Made by a program: the position numbers and the translations under genes. A DNA stretch of 64,000 bases from Streptomyces sp. Ru73 (GTDB taxonomy: Bacteria; Actinomycetota; Actinomycetes; Streptomycetales; Streptomycetaceae): positions 1-64,000 of the forward strand of contig NZ_PQSQ01000037.1 of NCBI RefSeq assembly GCF_002920575.1, written 5' to 3'. A model generated the notes under the pieces. It made no database searches. It was not told the origin of the DNA and was given only the letters and a program-made list of their open reading frames with translations. Shown one piece after another: positions 24,743-33,310 of this stretch (position 1 is its first letter; each line of letters begins with the position of its first letter).

Positions 24743-25936
24743 ATGAACCTGCGGGACGACGCCCGCTCCCTCTCCGGCGACCTCGTGCAGCTGCGCCGCA
24801 CGCTGCACCGCATCCCCGAGGTCGGCCTCGACCTGCCGCGTACCCAGGAGACGGTGCTCGCCGCGCTGGACGGCCTTCCGCTGGAGGTCAGCACGGGCAC
24901 CGGCCTCAGCTCGGTGACGGCCGTGCTGCGCGGGGCGCAGGAGGGCCCGACCGTGCTGCTGCGCGGTGACATGGACGCGCTGCCGGTCACCGAGAAGACC
25001 GGCCTGGACTTCGCCGCCGACACCGGGCGGATGCACGCCTGCGGCCACGACCTGCACACCTCGATGCTCGCGGGCGCAGCGAAGCTGCTCTCCGCGCACC
25101 GCGACCGCCTCGCTGGCGACGTGGTCTTCATGTTCCAGCCGGGCGAGGAGGGCTTCGACGGCGCCGGGCAGATGCTGGCCGAAGGGGTGCTGGACGCCTC
25201 CGGCCGCCGCCCGGACGCCGCGTACGCGATCCACGTGATGTCGGCGGGCCTGCGGAGCGGCGTGTTCGGCACCCGTGGCGGCCCCGCGCTGGCCGCGTCC
25301 AACGTGCTGAAGGTGACCGTGAACGGCGAGGGCGGGCACGGCTCGATGCCGCACCGTGCCAAGGACCCGGTGCAGGCCGCGTGCGCCATGGTCACCGCGC
25401 TGCAGGCGTGGATCACCCGCACCTTCGACGTCTTCGACCCGGTCGTGCTGACCGTGGGCACCTTCCACGCCGGCACCCAGCAGAACGTCATCCCGGACAC
25501 CGCGACCTTCCACGCGACCGTCCGCAGCTTCTCGCCCGCCGCGCAACGCAGGGTCAGGGAGGGCTCGCCGGAGGTCTGCCGGGGCATCGCCCAGGCGTAC
25601 GGGGTCGAGGTGGACGCGGAGTTCGTCGAGCAGTACCCGGTGACCGTCAACGACCACGCCGAGGCGGACTTCGTGGCGCACACCGTGCGGGAGGCGCTGG
25701 GCGAGGAGTTCTACGCGCCGCTGCCGCAGCCGCTGCACGGCTCGGAGGACTTCTCGCGGGTGATCGCCGAGGTACCGGGCGCGATGCTGACGCTCGGCTC
25801 CCCGCCCCCCGGCGCCGACCCGGAGACCTCCCCCAACAACCACTCCCCGCTCGCGGCCTTCGACGACGCGGTCCTCGCGGACGGCGCCGCGGTCTACGCG
25901 GAGCTGGCCGCCCGCCGCCTCGCCAAGGCCGCATAA
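24743..25936 (+). CDS. M20-family amidohydrolase (hippurate / N-acyl amino acid hydrolase type)
   Basis: A 397-residue zinc-dependent amidohydrolase. Metal ligands are in MHACGHDLHTS near 98, the catalytic glutamate pair in QPGEEGFDGAGQML near 132, the lid-domain histidine in GEGGHGSMPHRAKDP near 196, and the last metal ligand in LHGSEDFS near 331. This layout is that of M20D enzymes, which release amino acids from N-acyl or N-aroyl conjugates. AAGGAG precedes ATG at 24743. Together with the Lrp regulator and symporter it forms a compact catabolic module. Confidence 0.85.
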   Translation: MNLRDDARSLSGDLVQLRRTLHRIPEVGLDLPRTQETVLAALDGLPLEVSTGTGLSSVTAVLRGAQEGPTVLLRGDMDALPVTEKTGLDFAADTGRMHACGHDLHTSMLAGAAKLLSAHRDRLAGDVVFMFQPGEEGFDGAGQMLAEGVLDASGRRPDAAYAIHVMSAGLRSGVFGTRGGPALAASNVLKVTVNGEGGHGSMPHRAKDPVQAACAMVTALQAWITRTFDVFDPVVLTVGTFHAGTQQNVIPDTATFHATVRSFSPAAQRRVREGSPEVCRGIAQAYGVEVDAEFVEQYPVTVNDHAEADFVAHTVREALGEEFYAPLPQPLHGSEDFSRVIAEVPGAMLTLGSPPPGADPETSPNNHSPLAAFDDAVLADGAAVYAELAARRLAKAA

Positions 25937-25944
25937 CGCCTTCC

Positions 25945-25981
25945 GCTCTCCTCACACGGCACCCCACCGTGTGAGGAGAGC
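25945..25981 (+). terminator. Perfect 15-bp hairpin after the amidohydrolase gene
   Basis: Arms 25945-25959 and 25967-25981 are perfectly complementary around a seven-base loop. There is no T tract, as is common for Streptomyces terminators. Confidence 0.75.
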
Positions 25982-25995
25982 AGCGTTCCCCCGTC

Positions 25996-26022
25996 GAAAC
26001 GACCGGGATGCGGACGGGTAAC
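25996..26022 (+). promoter_or_regulatory. Candidate GlnR-type box upstream of the nitrite reductase operon
   Basis: GAAAC (25996-26000), GATGC (26007-26011) and GTAAC (26018-26022) start 11 and 22 bp apart. The n6 spacing is that of the gTnAc-n6-GaAAc arrangement; the middle half-site is degenerate. The site lies 22 bp before the start codon, close to the position of the nasA site. Confidence 0.45.
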
Positions 26023-26044
26023 AGCCGCCCCGCAGGCTTCTTGC

Positions 26045-27283
26045 ATGACCTCGAAACAGCGCGTGGTGGTGATCGGCGGCGGGATGGCCGCCGCCCGGCT
26101 CGCGCGCCGGCTCGGTGACGGACCGGGGGCCGCGCGGTACGCGGTCACGGTGCTCGGCGAGGAGCCGCACGCCCCGTACAACCGTGTCCTGCTCGCCGAG
26201 GTGCTGGCCGGCCGCTACGCCCCCGAGGTGATCGCGCTGCCCGCGGTCCCCGGGGCCCGGTGGCTGAGCGGCGTGCGCGCGGTCCGCGTCGACCGCGCTG
26301 ACCGCCGGGTGCACTGCGCCGACGGCCGCTCCCTCCCCTACGACGTCCTCGTCCTCGCCACCGGCTCCAACCCCGTACTGCCTCCGCTGCGCGGCCTCTT
26401 CACGCCCGGCGCCGACGGCCTGCCGCGCGGCGTCCACCCATTCCGCACGCTGGACGACTGCCGGGCGCTGGCCGCCGCCGGGGGCCGCCGCGCGGTCGTC
26501 ATCGGCGGCGGGCTGCTCGGCGTCTCGGCAGCCCGCGCGCTCGCCGGCCGCGGCGCCCAGGTCGTCCTGGCGCACCAGGGCGAGCACCTGATGGAGCGCC
26601 AGCTCGACCCGGAGGCGGGCGCCCTCCTCCGCTCGTACCTGCAACAGCTCGGCGTCGAGGTGCACACCGAGTGCCGCGTCCGCGGCCTGCGCACCGAGGA
26701 CGGCGCGGTCCGGGCCGTCGAACTGGCCGACGGCTACGCGCTCGACGCCGACCTGGTCGTCCTGGCCTGCGGGGTACGCCCCCGTACGGGCCTGGCGGCG
26801 GCCGCCGGGCTCACCGTCCGCCGCGGCGTCGTCGTCGACGACGCGCTGCGCACCGACGACCCCCGCGTCTTCGCGATCGGCGACTGCGCCGAGCACGACG
26901 GCGTGACGTACGGACTGGCCGGGCCCGCGCTGGAACAGGCCGACCTGCTGGCCGCGCGGTTGCTGGACGACGCGGCGCGCGGCTACCGCGGCACGCGGGC
27001 GCTCACCCGGCTGACCCTGACCGGCACCGGGCCCGGCCCCGGCCCCGCCTTCGACCTCGCCGCCTTCGGCGAGCCGGCCCCGGCCCCCGGCGACGACGTC
27101 GTCCGGCTCAGCGACGCCACCCGCGGCGCGTACCGCCGGGTCGTGGTCCGCGGGGACCGGCTGGTCGGCGGCATTCTCCTCGGCGATCTCGGCACCGTCG
27201 GCGCGCTCGCCCGTACCTGGGAGGGCGACGAACCGCTGCCCGCCGCTCCCGTGCTCCACCTGCTCACCAATGGAGGCTCCTGA
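26045..27283 (+). CDS. FAD-dependent NAD(P)H oxidoreductase of the nitrite reductase operon
   Basis: A 412-residue pyridine-nucleotide disulfide-type flavoprotein. The FAD motif VVVIGGGMAAARLARRLG is at residues 7-24, the NAD motif VVIGGGLLGVSAARAL near 150, and DPRVFAIGDCAEHDG near 272. It resembles the N-terminal flavin half of NirB but has no iron-sulfur or siroheme part. It is the first gene of an operon and its stop lies 2 bp before nirB. It probably passes electrons to nitrite or nitrate reductase. A separate electron-transfer partner for NasA is the most economical role, since NasA has no reductase subunit nearby. Confidence 0.75.
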   Translation: MTSKQRVVVIGGGMAAARLARRLGDGPGAARYAVTVLGEEPHAPYNRVLLAEVLAGRYAPEVIALPAVPGARWLSGVRAVRVDRADRRVHCADGRSLPYDVLVLATGSNPVLPPLRGLFTPGADGLPRGVHPFRTLDDCRALAAAGGRRAVVIGGGLLGVSAARALAGRGAQVVLAHQGEHLMERQLDPEAGALLRSYLQQLGVEVHTECRVRGLRTEDGAVRAVELADGYALDADLVVLACGVRPRTGLAAAAGLTVRRGVVVDDALRTDDPRVFAIGDCAEHDGVTYGLAGPALEQADLLAARLLDDAARGYRGTRALTRLTLTGTGPGPGPAFDLAAFGEPAPAPGDDVVRLSDATRGAYRRVVVRGDRLVGGILLGDLGTVGALARTWEGDEPLPAAPVLHLLTNGGS

Positions 27284-27285
27284 CC

Positions 27286-29907
27286 ATGACTGCCGAGGCG
27301 AACACCGCAGCCACGACCGACACGCCCACGATCGTGCTCGTCGGCCACGGAATGGTCGGCCAGCGCTTCCTGGAGGCCCTCGCGGACCGGGGCGTGACCG
27401 GGTCGGCACGCGTCGTCGTGCTCTGCGAGGAGCCCCGCCCGGCCTACGACCGGGTCCAGCTGACCTCGTACTTCTCCGGGCGCACCCCCGAGGACCTGTC
27501 CCTGGTGGACGCGGACTTCATGGCGCGGCACGGCATCGAACTGCACCTGGGCGACCCCGCCGAGACCGTCGACCGCGCGGCCCGCACGGTGACCGCACGG
27601 TCCGGGCTCACCGTGCGGTACGACACGCTCGTGCTGGCCACCGGCTCGTACCCCTTCGTGCCGCCGGTCCCCGGCAAGGACAGCGAGGGCTGCTTCGTCT
27701 ACCGCACGATCGAGGACCTGCTCGCCATCGAGGAGTACGCCAAGAACTCCCGCTCCGGCGCTGTCGTCGGCGGCGGCCTGCTCGGCCTGGAGGCCGCGGG
27801 CGCGCTCACGGGCCTGGGGCTGGACACGCACGTCGTGGAGTTCGCGCCGCGGCTGATGCCCGTCCAGGTCGACGACGGCGGCGGCGAGGCGCTGCGCCGC
27901 ACCATCGAGGGCATGGGCGTCACCGTGCACACCGGCGTCGGCGGCAAGGAGATCACCGCGGGCGCGGACGGCACGGTGACCGGCATGGAGCTGTCCGACG
28001 GCTCCCGCATCGACACCGACCTGGTGATCTTCTCGGCCGGGGTCCGGCCGCGCGACCAGCTGGCCCGCGAGTGCGGCCTGGAGGTCGGCGAGCGCGGCGG
28101 CATCAAGGTCGACGAGCAGTGCCGTACCGCGACCGACCCGGCCGTCTTCGCGATCGGCGAGTGCGCGCTCGCCGCCGACGGCCGGGTGTACGGCCTGGTC
28201 GCGCCCGGCTACGAGATGGCCGAGACGGCCGCCGCCGCCATCGCGGCGCAGGAGACGCCCGGCTTCACCGGCGCCGACACCTCCACCAAGCTCAAGCTGC
28301 TCGGCGTGGACGTGGCGTCCTTCGGCGACGCGCACGGCACCGCCGAGGGCTGTCTGGACGTGGTGTACGCCGACTCCCGCTCCGGCGTCTACAAGAAGCT
28401 GGTCATCGGCGCCGACGGCACGCTGCTGGGCGGCGTCCTGGTCGGCGACGCCGAGGCGTACGGCACGCTGCGCCCGCTCACCGGCACCGTGCCGCCCGTC
28501 GCCCCGGAGCAGCTGGTCCTCCCGGCCGGCGCCGGCGCCCCCGTCGCGCTCGGCCCGTCCGCGCTCCCCGACGAAGCGGTCATCTGCAACTGCCACAACG
28601 TCACCAAGGGCACCATCCGCGCGGCCGTCACCGAGCACTCCTGCGGCACGGTCCCCGAGGTCAAGAAGTGCACCAAGGCCGGCACCGGCTGCGGCTCCTG
28701 CGTGAAGGCGCTGACCACCCTGGTCAACGACGAGCTGGAGCTGAACGGCGTCACCGTCGACAAGGGCCTGTGCGGCTGTTTCCCGCACACCCGCGCCGAG
28801 CTGTACGAGGTCGTCCGCACCCTGCGCCTCACCTCGTACGAGCAGCTGCTCGCCTCGCACGGCCGCGAGGAGGCGAAGAACGGCGACGGCTGCGAGATCT
28901 GCAAGCCGGCCGTCGGCTCGATCATCGCCTCGCTGGCACCCACCCTCGGGGCCAGCGGCTACGTCCTGGACGGCGAGCAGGCGGCCCTGCAGGACACCAA
29001 CGATCACTTCCTCGCCAACCTCCAGCGCAACGGCTCGTACTCGGTCGTGCCCCGCATTCCCGGCGGCGAGATCACCCCCGAGAAGCTGATCGTGATCGGC
29101 GAGGTGGCCCGGGACTTCGGCCTCTACACGAAGATCACCGGCGGCCAGCGGATCGACCTGTTCGGCGCGCGGGTGGACCAGCTGCCGAAGATCTGGGCCC
29201 GGCTGGTCGACGCCGGGTTCGAGTCCGGTCACGCGTACGGCAAGGCCCTGCGCACGGTGAAGTCCTGCGTGGGCCGGACCTGGTGCCGCTACGGCGTGCA
29301 GGACTCCGTCCGCATGGCCATCGACCTGGAGCTGCGCTACCGGGGCCTGCGCTCCCCGCACAAGCTCAAGTCCGCGGTCTCCGGCTGCGCCCGCGAGTGC
29401 GCCGAGGCCCGCGGCAAGGACTTCGGCGTCATCGCCACCTCCAACGGCTGGAACCTCTACGTCGGCGGCAACGGCGGCGCCGACCCCCGCCACGCGGACC
29501 TGCTCGCCCAGGACCTGTCCGACGCCGAACTGGTCCGTCTCATCGACCGCTTCCTGATGTTCTACATCCGCACCGCCGACCGGCTGGAGCGCACCTCCGC
29601 CTGGCTGGAGCGGATCGAGGGCGGCCTGGACCACGTACGCGACGTCGTCGTCCACGACTCCCTCGGCCTCTGCGCCGAGCTGGAGTCCCTGATGGCCGAC
29701 CACGTGGCCCACTACCGCGACGAGTGGGCGGAGACCCTGGACGACCCGGAGCGGCTGGCCCGCTTCGTCTCCTTCGTCAACGCGCCCGAGGCCCCCGATC
29801 CGTCCGTCCGCTTCGTGCCCGAGCGGGACCAGATGAAGCCCGACCTGGACCTGCTGGCCGGCCCCACCCTCCCCGTACGCACCCTCGAAGGGACTGTCGC
29901 CCGATGA
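27286..29907 (+). CDS. nirB: Nitrite reductase [NAD(P)H] large subunit
   Basis: Reduces nitrite to ammonium in the cytoplasm. In the 873-residue protein the FAD/NAD-binding part comes first (VGHGMVGQRFLEAL near 17). A BFD-like [2Fe-2S] domain follows with CNCHNVTKG near 433 and CTKAGTGCGSC near 463, then a second cysteine set (CGCFP near 497, CEICKP near 537). The siroheme/[4Fe-4S] domain has SCVGRTWCRYG near 660 and SGCARECAEARGKDFG near 702. ATG at 27286 follows GGAGG. The stop overlaps the nirD start by 4 bp (ATGA). Siroheme may come from the CbiX enzyme next to nasA. Confidence 0.95.
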   Translation: MTAEANTAATTDTPTIVLVGHGMVGQRFLEALADRGVTGSARVVVLCEEPRPAYDRVQLTSYFSGRTPEDLSLVDADFMARHGIELHLGDPAETVDRAARTVTARSGLTVRYDTLVLATGSYPFVPPVPGKDSEGCFVYRTIEDLLAIEEYAKNSRSGAVVGGGLLGLEAAGALTGLGLDTHVVEFAPRLMPVQVDDGGGEALRRTIEGMGVTVHTGVGGKEITAGADGTVTGMELSDGSRIDTDLVIFSAGVRPRDQLARECGLEVGERGGIKVDEQCRTATDPAVFAIGECALAADGRVYGLVAPGYEMAETAAAAIAAQETPGFTGADTSTKLKLLGVDVASFGDAHGTAEGCLDVVYADSRSGVYKKLVIGADGTLLGGVLVGDAEAYGTLRPLTGTVPPVAPEQLVLPAGAGAPVALGPSALPDEAVICNCHNVTKGTIRAAVTEHSCGTVPEVKKCTKAGTGCGSCVKALTTLVNDELELNGVTVDKGLCGCFPHTRAELYEVVRTLRLTSYEQLLASHGREEAKNGDGCEICKPAVGSIIASLAPTLGASGYVLDGEQAALQDTNDHFLANLQRNGSYSVVPRIPGGEITPEKLIVIGEVARDFGLYTKITGGQRIDLFGARVDQLPKIWARLVDAGFESGHAYGKALRTVKSCVGRTWCRYGVQDSVRMAIDLELRYRGLRSPHKLKSAVSGCARECAEARGKDFGVIATSNGWNLYVGGNGGADPRHADLLAQDLSDAELVRLIDRFLMFYIRTADRLERTSAWLERIEGGLDHVRDVVVHDSLGLCAELESLMADHVAHYRDEWAETLDDPERLARFVSFVNAPEAPDPSVRFVPERDQMKPDLDLLAGPTLPVRTLEGTVAR

Positions 29908-30287
29908 CCGAGACTCTTGAGCGTCCGCTGACCACCGGCACCGTCGAACTGCGCACGGACCGCGGCTGGCTGCCCGTCTGCGACTCCGCCTGGCTGATCC
30001 CCGGGCGCGGGGTGGCCGTGCTCCTGCCCGACGGCGGACAGGCGGCGCTCTTCCTGGACCGCGCGGGCCGTCCGTACGCGATCGGCAACCGCGACCCGTT
30101 CACCGGCGCCTACGTCCTCTCCCGCGGCCTCACCGGCTCCGCCGACGGCCGTCCGTACGTGGCGTCCCCGCTCCTGAAGCAGCGCTTCGACCTGGCGACG
30201 GGCGCATGCCTGGACGACGCGGCGGTGTCGGTCCCGGTGTACGAGACGCGGCTGGCCGCGGAGGCCACGGAGGCGGCGGCCGCCTGA
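29904..30287 (+). CDS. nirD: Nitrite reductase [NAD(P)H] small subunit
   Basis: A 127-residue Rieske-fold partner of NirB. Sequence pieces such as WLPVCDSAWLIPGRGVAVLL and YVASPLLKQRFDLATGACLDD match the family. As usual in NirD the Cys-X-His pairs that would bind a [2Fe-2S] cluster are absent, so it has a structural role. It overlaps nirB by 4 bp, which indicates translational coupling and equimolar synthesis. It is the last gene of the operon. Confidence 0.9.
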   Translation: MTETLERPLTTGTVELRTDRGWLPVCDSAWLIPGRGVAVLLPDGGQAALFLDRAGRPYAIGNRDPFTGAYVLSRGLTGSADGRPYVASPLLKQRFDLATGACLDDAAVSVPVYETRLAAEATEAAAA

Positions 30288-30482
30288 CCCCGCCCCGGCA
30301 GCCCTGGTGGCGTCGGCGCCTCGGTGGTGTCGACGGCCCCGGCCGCCCCTGCAGCCCGGCCGCCCCGTCCGCGCCTGCCCTGCCCTGTCCGGCGCGCGGC
30401 GGGGCGGTCGCGTACGGCCCGTCACCCCCGGCGGCGTACGCTGGCCACAGCGCTCTACCGGCGAGTACTGGCGGGTACGGAC

Positions 30483-30519
30483 GTACCGCGTACTCGGCCG
30501 GGCAGAGGTACCGCGTACT
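30483..30519. repeat. Two 12-bp direct repeats upstream of the SDR gene
   Basis: GTACCGCGTACT occurs at 30483-30494 and 30508-30519, 25 bp apart, and CGCGTACCG follows at 30536-30544. The element is itself symmetric (GTAC-CGC-GTAC). It lies 40-75 bp before the SDR start and could bind a regulator. Confidence 0.6.
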
Positions 30520-30557
30520 GACACGTGCCGAGTCCCGCGTACCGAAAGGTTCAGGCA

Positions 30558-31502
30558 ATGGCCCGCCGCTGGAACACGTCCCACATCCCCGACCAGACCG
30601 GCCGGCTGGCCGTCGTCACCGGCGCCAACAGCGGTCTCGGCTACGTCACCGCGCGCGAGCTGGCCCGCCGCGGCGCACGGGTCGTCCTCGCCTGCCGCGA
30701 CAAGGACCGCGGCGCCGCTGCCGTCGCCCGGCTGCACTCCGAACTCCCCGCCTCGGACGTCGAGCTGCGCACGCTCGACCTCGCCGACCTGGCCTCCGTC
30801 CGCGCCTTCGCCGAGGACCTGGCCCCCGACCGCCTCGACCTGCTCATCAACAACGCGGGCGTGATGGCGCTCCCGTACCGCCGCACCGCCGACGGCTTCG
30901 AGATGCAGTTCGGCACCAACCACCTCGGCCACTTCGCGCTGACCGGCCTGCTCCTGCCCGCGCTGCTCGCCACCCCCGGCTCCCGGGTCGTCACGGTCTC
31001 CAGCGGCCTCCACGCCCTCGCCGACGTGAACCTCACCGATCCGCACTACGCGAGCCACCGGTACCGCCGCTGGATCGCCTACGGCCGCTCCAAGTCCGCC
31101 AACCTCCTCTTCACGCACGAGCTGTCCGCCCGCCTCGCCCGGGCCGGCGCCGACGTCCTGGCCGTCGCCGCGCACCCCGGTTACGCCGCCACCAACCTCC
31201 AGACGGCCGGCGTACGCATGGAGGGCCGCAGCCGCGCCGAGCAGCTCGTCGGCCTCGGCAACCGGATCTTCGCGCAGCCCGCCGAGGCCGGTGCGCTGCC
31301 CACGCTCTGCGCGGCGACGGCACCGCACATGAAGCCCGACGCGTTCCTCGGCCCCCAGGGCGGCCTCCGCGGCGCCCCGGCTCCGTCGTTCCGCGCCCCC
31401 TGGACCCGGAACGACGTCACGTCGGAGCTGCTGTGGACCGCCTCGGAGGAAATGACGGGCGTCACGTACGACTTCACGCCGCAGGCGCAGACGCGGGCGT
31501 GA
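30558..31502 (+). CDS. Short-chain dehydrogenase/reductase, retinol-dehydrogenase-like
   Basis: A 314-residue NAD(P)-dependent oxidoreductase. The cofactor motif TGANSGLG is at residues 20-27, NNAG near 97, and the catalytic Ser and Tyr-X3-Lys in VTVSSG near 147 and YGRSKSAN near 175. The C-terminal extension after residue 230 and the overall pattern match the retinol dehydrogenase/protochlorophyllide reductase-like SDR branch, a large group of uncertain substrates in Streptomyces. ATG at 30558 follows AAAGG; an upstream ATG at 30525 lacks this. Confidence 0.85.
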   Translation: MARRWNTSHIPDQTGRLAVVTGANSGLGYVTARELARRGARVVLACRDKDRGAAAVARLHSELPASDVELRTLDLADLASVRAFAEDLAPDRLDLLINNAGVMALPYRRTADGFEMQFGTNHLGHFALTGLLLPALLATPGSRVVTVSSGLHALADVNLTDPHYASHRYRRWIAYGRSKSANLLFTHELSARLARAGADVLAVAAHPGYAATNLQTAGVRMEGRSRAEQLVGLGNRIFAQPAEAGALPTLCAATAPHMKPDAFLGPQGGLRGAPAPSFRAPWTRNDVTSELLWTASEEMTGVTYDFTPQAQTRA

Positions 31503-31543
31503 GCTGCACCGTCACCTGACCGGTGCGGGCGTGGACTGCGGGT

Positions 31544-32941
31544 TCACGTCCTGGCCGCCGGCCTGACGTTCTGGTTCACGTGGAAGAAGTTGTCCGGGTC
31601 GTACGCGCGCTTGACCCGTGCCAGCCGGTCGTAGTTCTCCCGGTAGGTGGCCCGGACCCGGTCCTCCCCCTCGCCCTCGCCGAGGAAGTTCACGTAGGAG
31701 CCGCCCATGGAGTACGGGTGCAGCGCCTCCCAGTACCCCACGCACCACTCGCGCAGCGACTTCGCGTTGGCCGGGTCCGGGTCGATCCCGGCGTACACCG
31801 CCGACCACAGCGCGTCCCGGTAGCCCCACGCGGTCATGTCCTTGCCCACCTGGTGCACGGCCCGGTCCACCGGATACAGGTGCATGGTCGACAGTCCGCT
31901 CGGCAGGTCCTCGCCGAACCGCCGGTGGATCTCCAGCGCCTCGTCCGGGATCCGGTCGAAGAAGTCCCCGCGCCAGTACCACTGGAGCCCCGCCGGCAGC
32001 AGCTCGTCGAACATGCGCTGCAACTGCGGGTACGGCATCGGCGTGGTGAAGTGGAAGGCCGGCCTGCCCGGCTCGCGCACCACCTCCAGTACCCGGCTGG
32101 TGCGCGCCGGGTCGCCCGTCCAGCACCAGACGACGCCGCACATCTTCCGCCCGTGCAGCTCCTCGGGGAACGGCGGCCCCGGCGGCACGGCCAGCACCGC
32201 GAAGAAGCCGTACACGTCCTCCTCGGCCTGCGGCAGGAACTCCCGGTACCAGGCCAGCACTTCGGGCGTGCGCTCCACGGGCCACACGGTGACCCCGACG
32301 CCGACCGTGTCCACGGGGTGCAGCCGGTACGTGTACGCCGTCACGACGCCGAAGTTCCCCCCGCCGCCGCGCAGCGCCCAGAACAGCTCGGCGTTCTCCC
32401 GTTCGCTCGCGGTGACGAAGGTGCCGTCCGCCAGCACCACGTCCGCCGCGATCAGGCTGTCCAGCGTCAGGCCGTACTTGCGGGTGAGGTACCCGTGCCC
32501 GCCGCCCAGCGTCAGCCCGCCGATGCCGGTCGTCGAATTGATGCCGGTGGGCACGGCCATCCCGAACGCGTGCGTCGCGTGGTCCAGGTCGCCGAGCAGG
32601 CTCCCGCCGCCGGCCTGCACGGTACGGGCCCGGGGATCGACCCGCACCCACCGCATCGGCGCCAGGTCGAGCGTGACCCCGCCGTCCACCACCCCCAGCC
32701 CGGGCGCGCTGTGCCCTCCGCCCCGCACGGCGAGGTCCACGCCCTCCCCGCGCGCGAACGCCAGCACGTCCCGCACGTCCGCGACGTCCCGGCACGGCAC
32801 GACGGCAGCCGGCCGCTTGTCCAGCATCCCGTTGTAGACCTTCCGGGCCTCGTCGTACCGGGCGTCCTCCGGCCCGATGACCGGCCCCCGCACCGCGTTC
32901 CTGAGCCTGTCGAGAGTTTCGGTGTCCATGGCGGCCCCCAT
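31544..32941 (-). CDS. FAD-linked oxidoreductase, berberine-bridge-enzyme-like
   Basis: A 465-residue flavoprotein with an N-terminal PCMH-type FAD domain. VRGGGHSAPGLGVVDGGV near 70 carries the histidine that can bind FAD covalently. GGLTLGGGHGYLTRKYGLTLD near 140 is the second FAD loop, and the C-terminal BBE segment reads VKRAYDPDNFFHVNQNV. The second-attachment cysteine of bicovalent members is not evident, so single histidyl attachment is likely. Relatives oxidise sugars, alkaloids or polyketides. ATG at 32941 is chosen because AAAGG lies nine bases upstream; ATG four codons later is an alternative. There is no signal peptide. Confidence 0.85.
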   Translation of the reverse strand: MGAAMDTETLDRLRNAVRGPVIGPEDARYDEARKVYNGMLDKRPAAVVPCRDVADVRDVLAFARGEGVDLAVRGGGHSAPGLGVVDGGVTLDLAPMRWVRVDPRARTVQAGGGSLLGDLDHATHAFGMAVPTGINSTTGIGGLTLGGGHGYLTRKYGLTLDSLIAADVVLADGTFVTASERENAELFWALRGGGGNFGVVTAYTYRLHPVDTVGVGVTVWPVERTPEVLAWYREFLPQAEEDVYGFFAVLAVPPGPPFPEELHGRKMCGVVWCWTGDPARTSRVLEVVREPGRPAFHFTTPMPYPQLQRMFDELLPAGLQWYWRGDFFDRIPDEALEIHRRFGEDLPSGLSTMHLYPVDRAVHQVGKDMTAWGYRDALWSAVYAGIDPDPANAKSLREWCVGYWEALHPYSMGGSYVNFLGEGEGEDRVRATYRENYDRLARVKRAYDPDNFFHVNQNVRPAART

Positions 32942-32951
32942 GGCATCGCAC

Positions 32952-32963
32952 CTTTGGCCAAAG
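32952..32963. promoter_or_regulatory. Palindrome CTTTGGCCAAAG overlapping a ribosome binding site
   Basis: A perfect 12-bp palindrome lies 10 bp before the flavoenzyme start and contains the bases of its ribosome binding site. It could be an operator or could fold back over the site in the mRNA. Confidence 0.45.
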
Positions 32964-33310
32964 CCCAGCTCCCGAGCCCCGGCCCTTGCCGCCACCGTGC
33001 CGCCGCCCTCACCCCCCGGCAATCCCCGCCGCATACCGATTTCCGCCCGACCTCCGCGCGCGCCCGTCCGCACTGTCACCGCACCCGACGGGAGGGCAGA
33101 CGACCGCCCGCCGGTGAATGCCCTGAACGCCCTTCGGTGCTTCCGGAGAGGCGTGGCGAACGAGGCGTCGCTGCCGCGCGGGACGCCCCCTCGCCGAGCC
33201 GCCGCTCGGCCAGAAGGCGCGCCAATCGAGCCCCTCGGGGCGTGGAACTGAACCGCTGCGTGGACATACGTACGGTGACGGGCGACCGGGGCAGGAATGC
33301 GAGGAGCGCT
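32964..33310. other. Intergenic region without a recognised gene
   Basis: A GC-rich stretch between the divergent flavoenzyme and DUF397 genes. Open frames crossing it lack codon bias and family resemblance. It must contain the DUF397 promoter, but no clear -10/-35 pair is seen. Confidence 0.5.
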
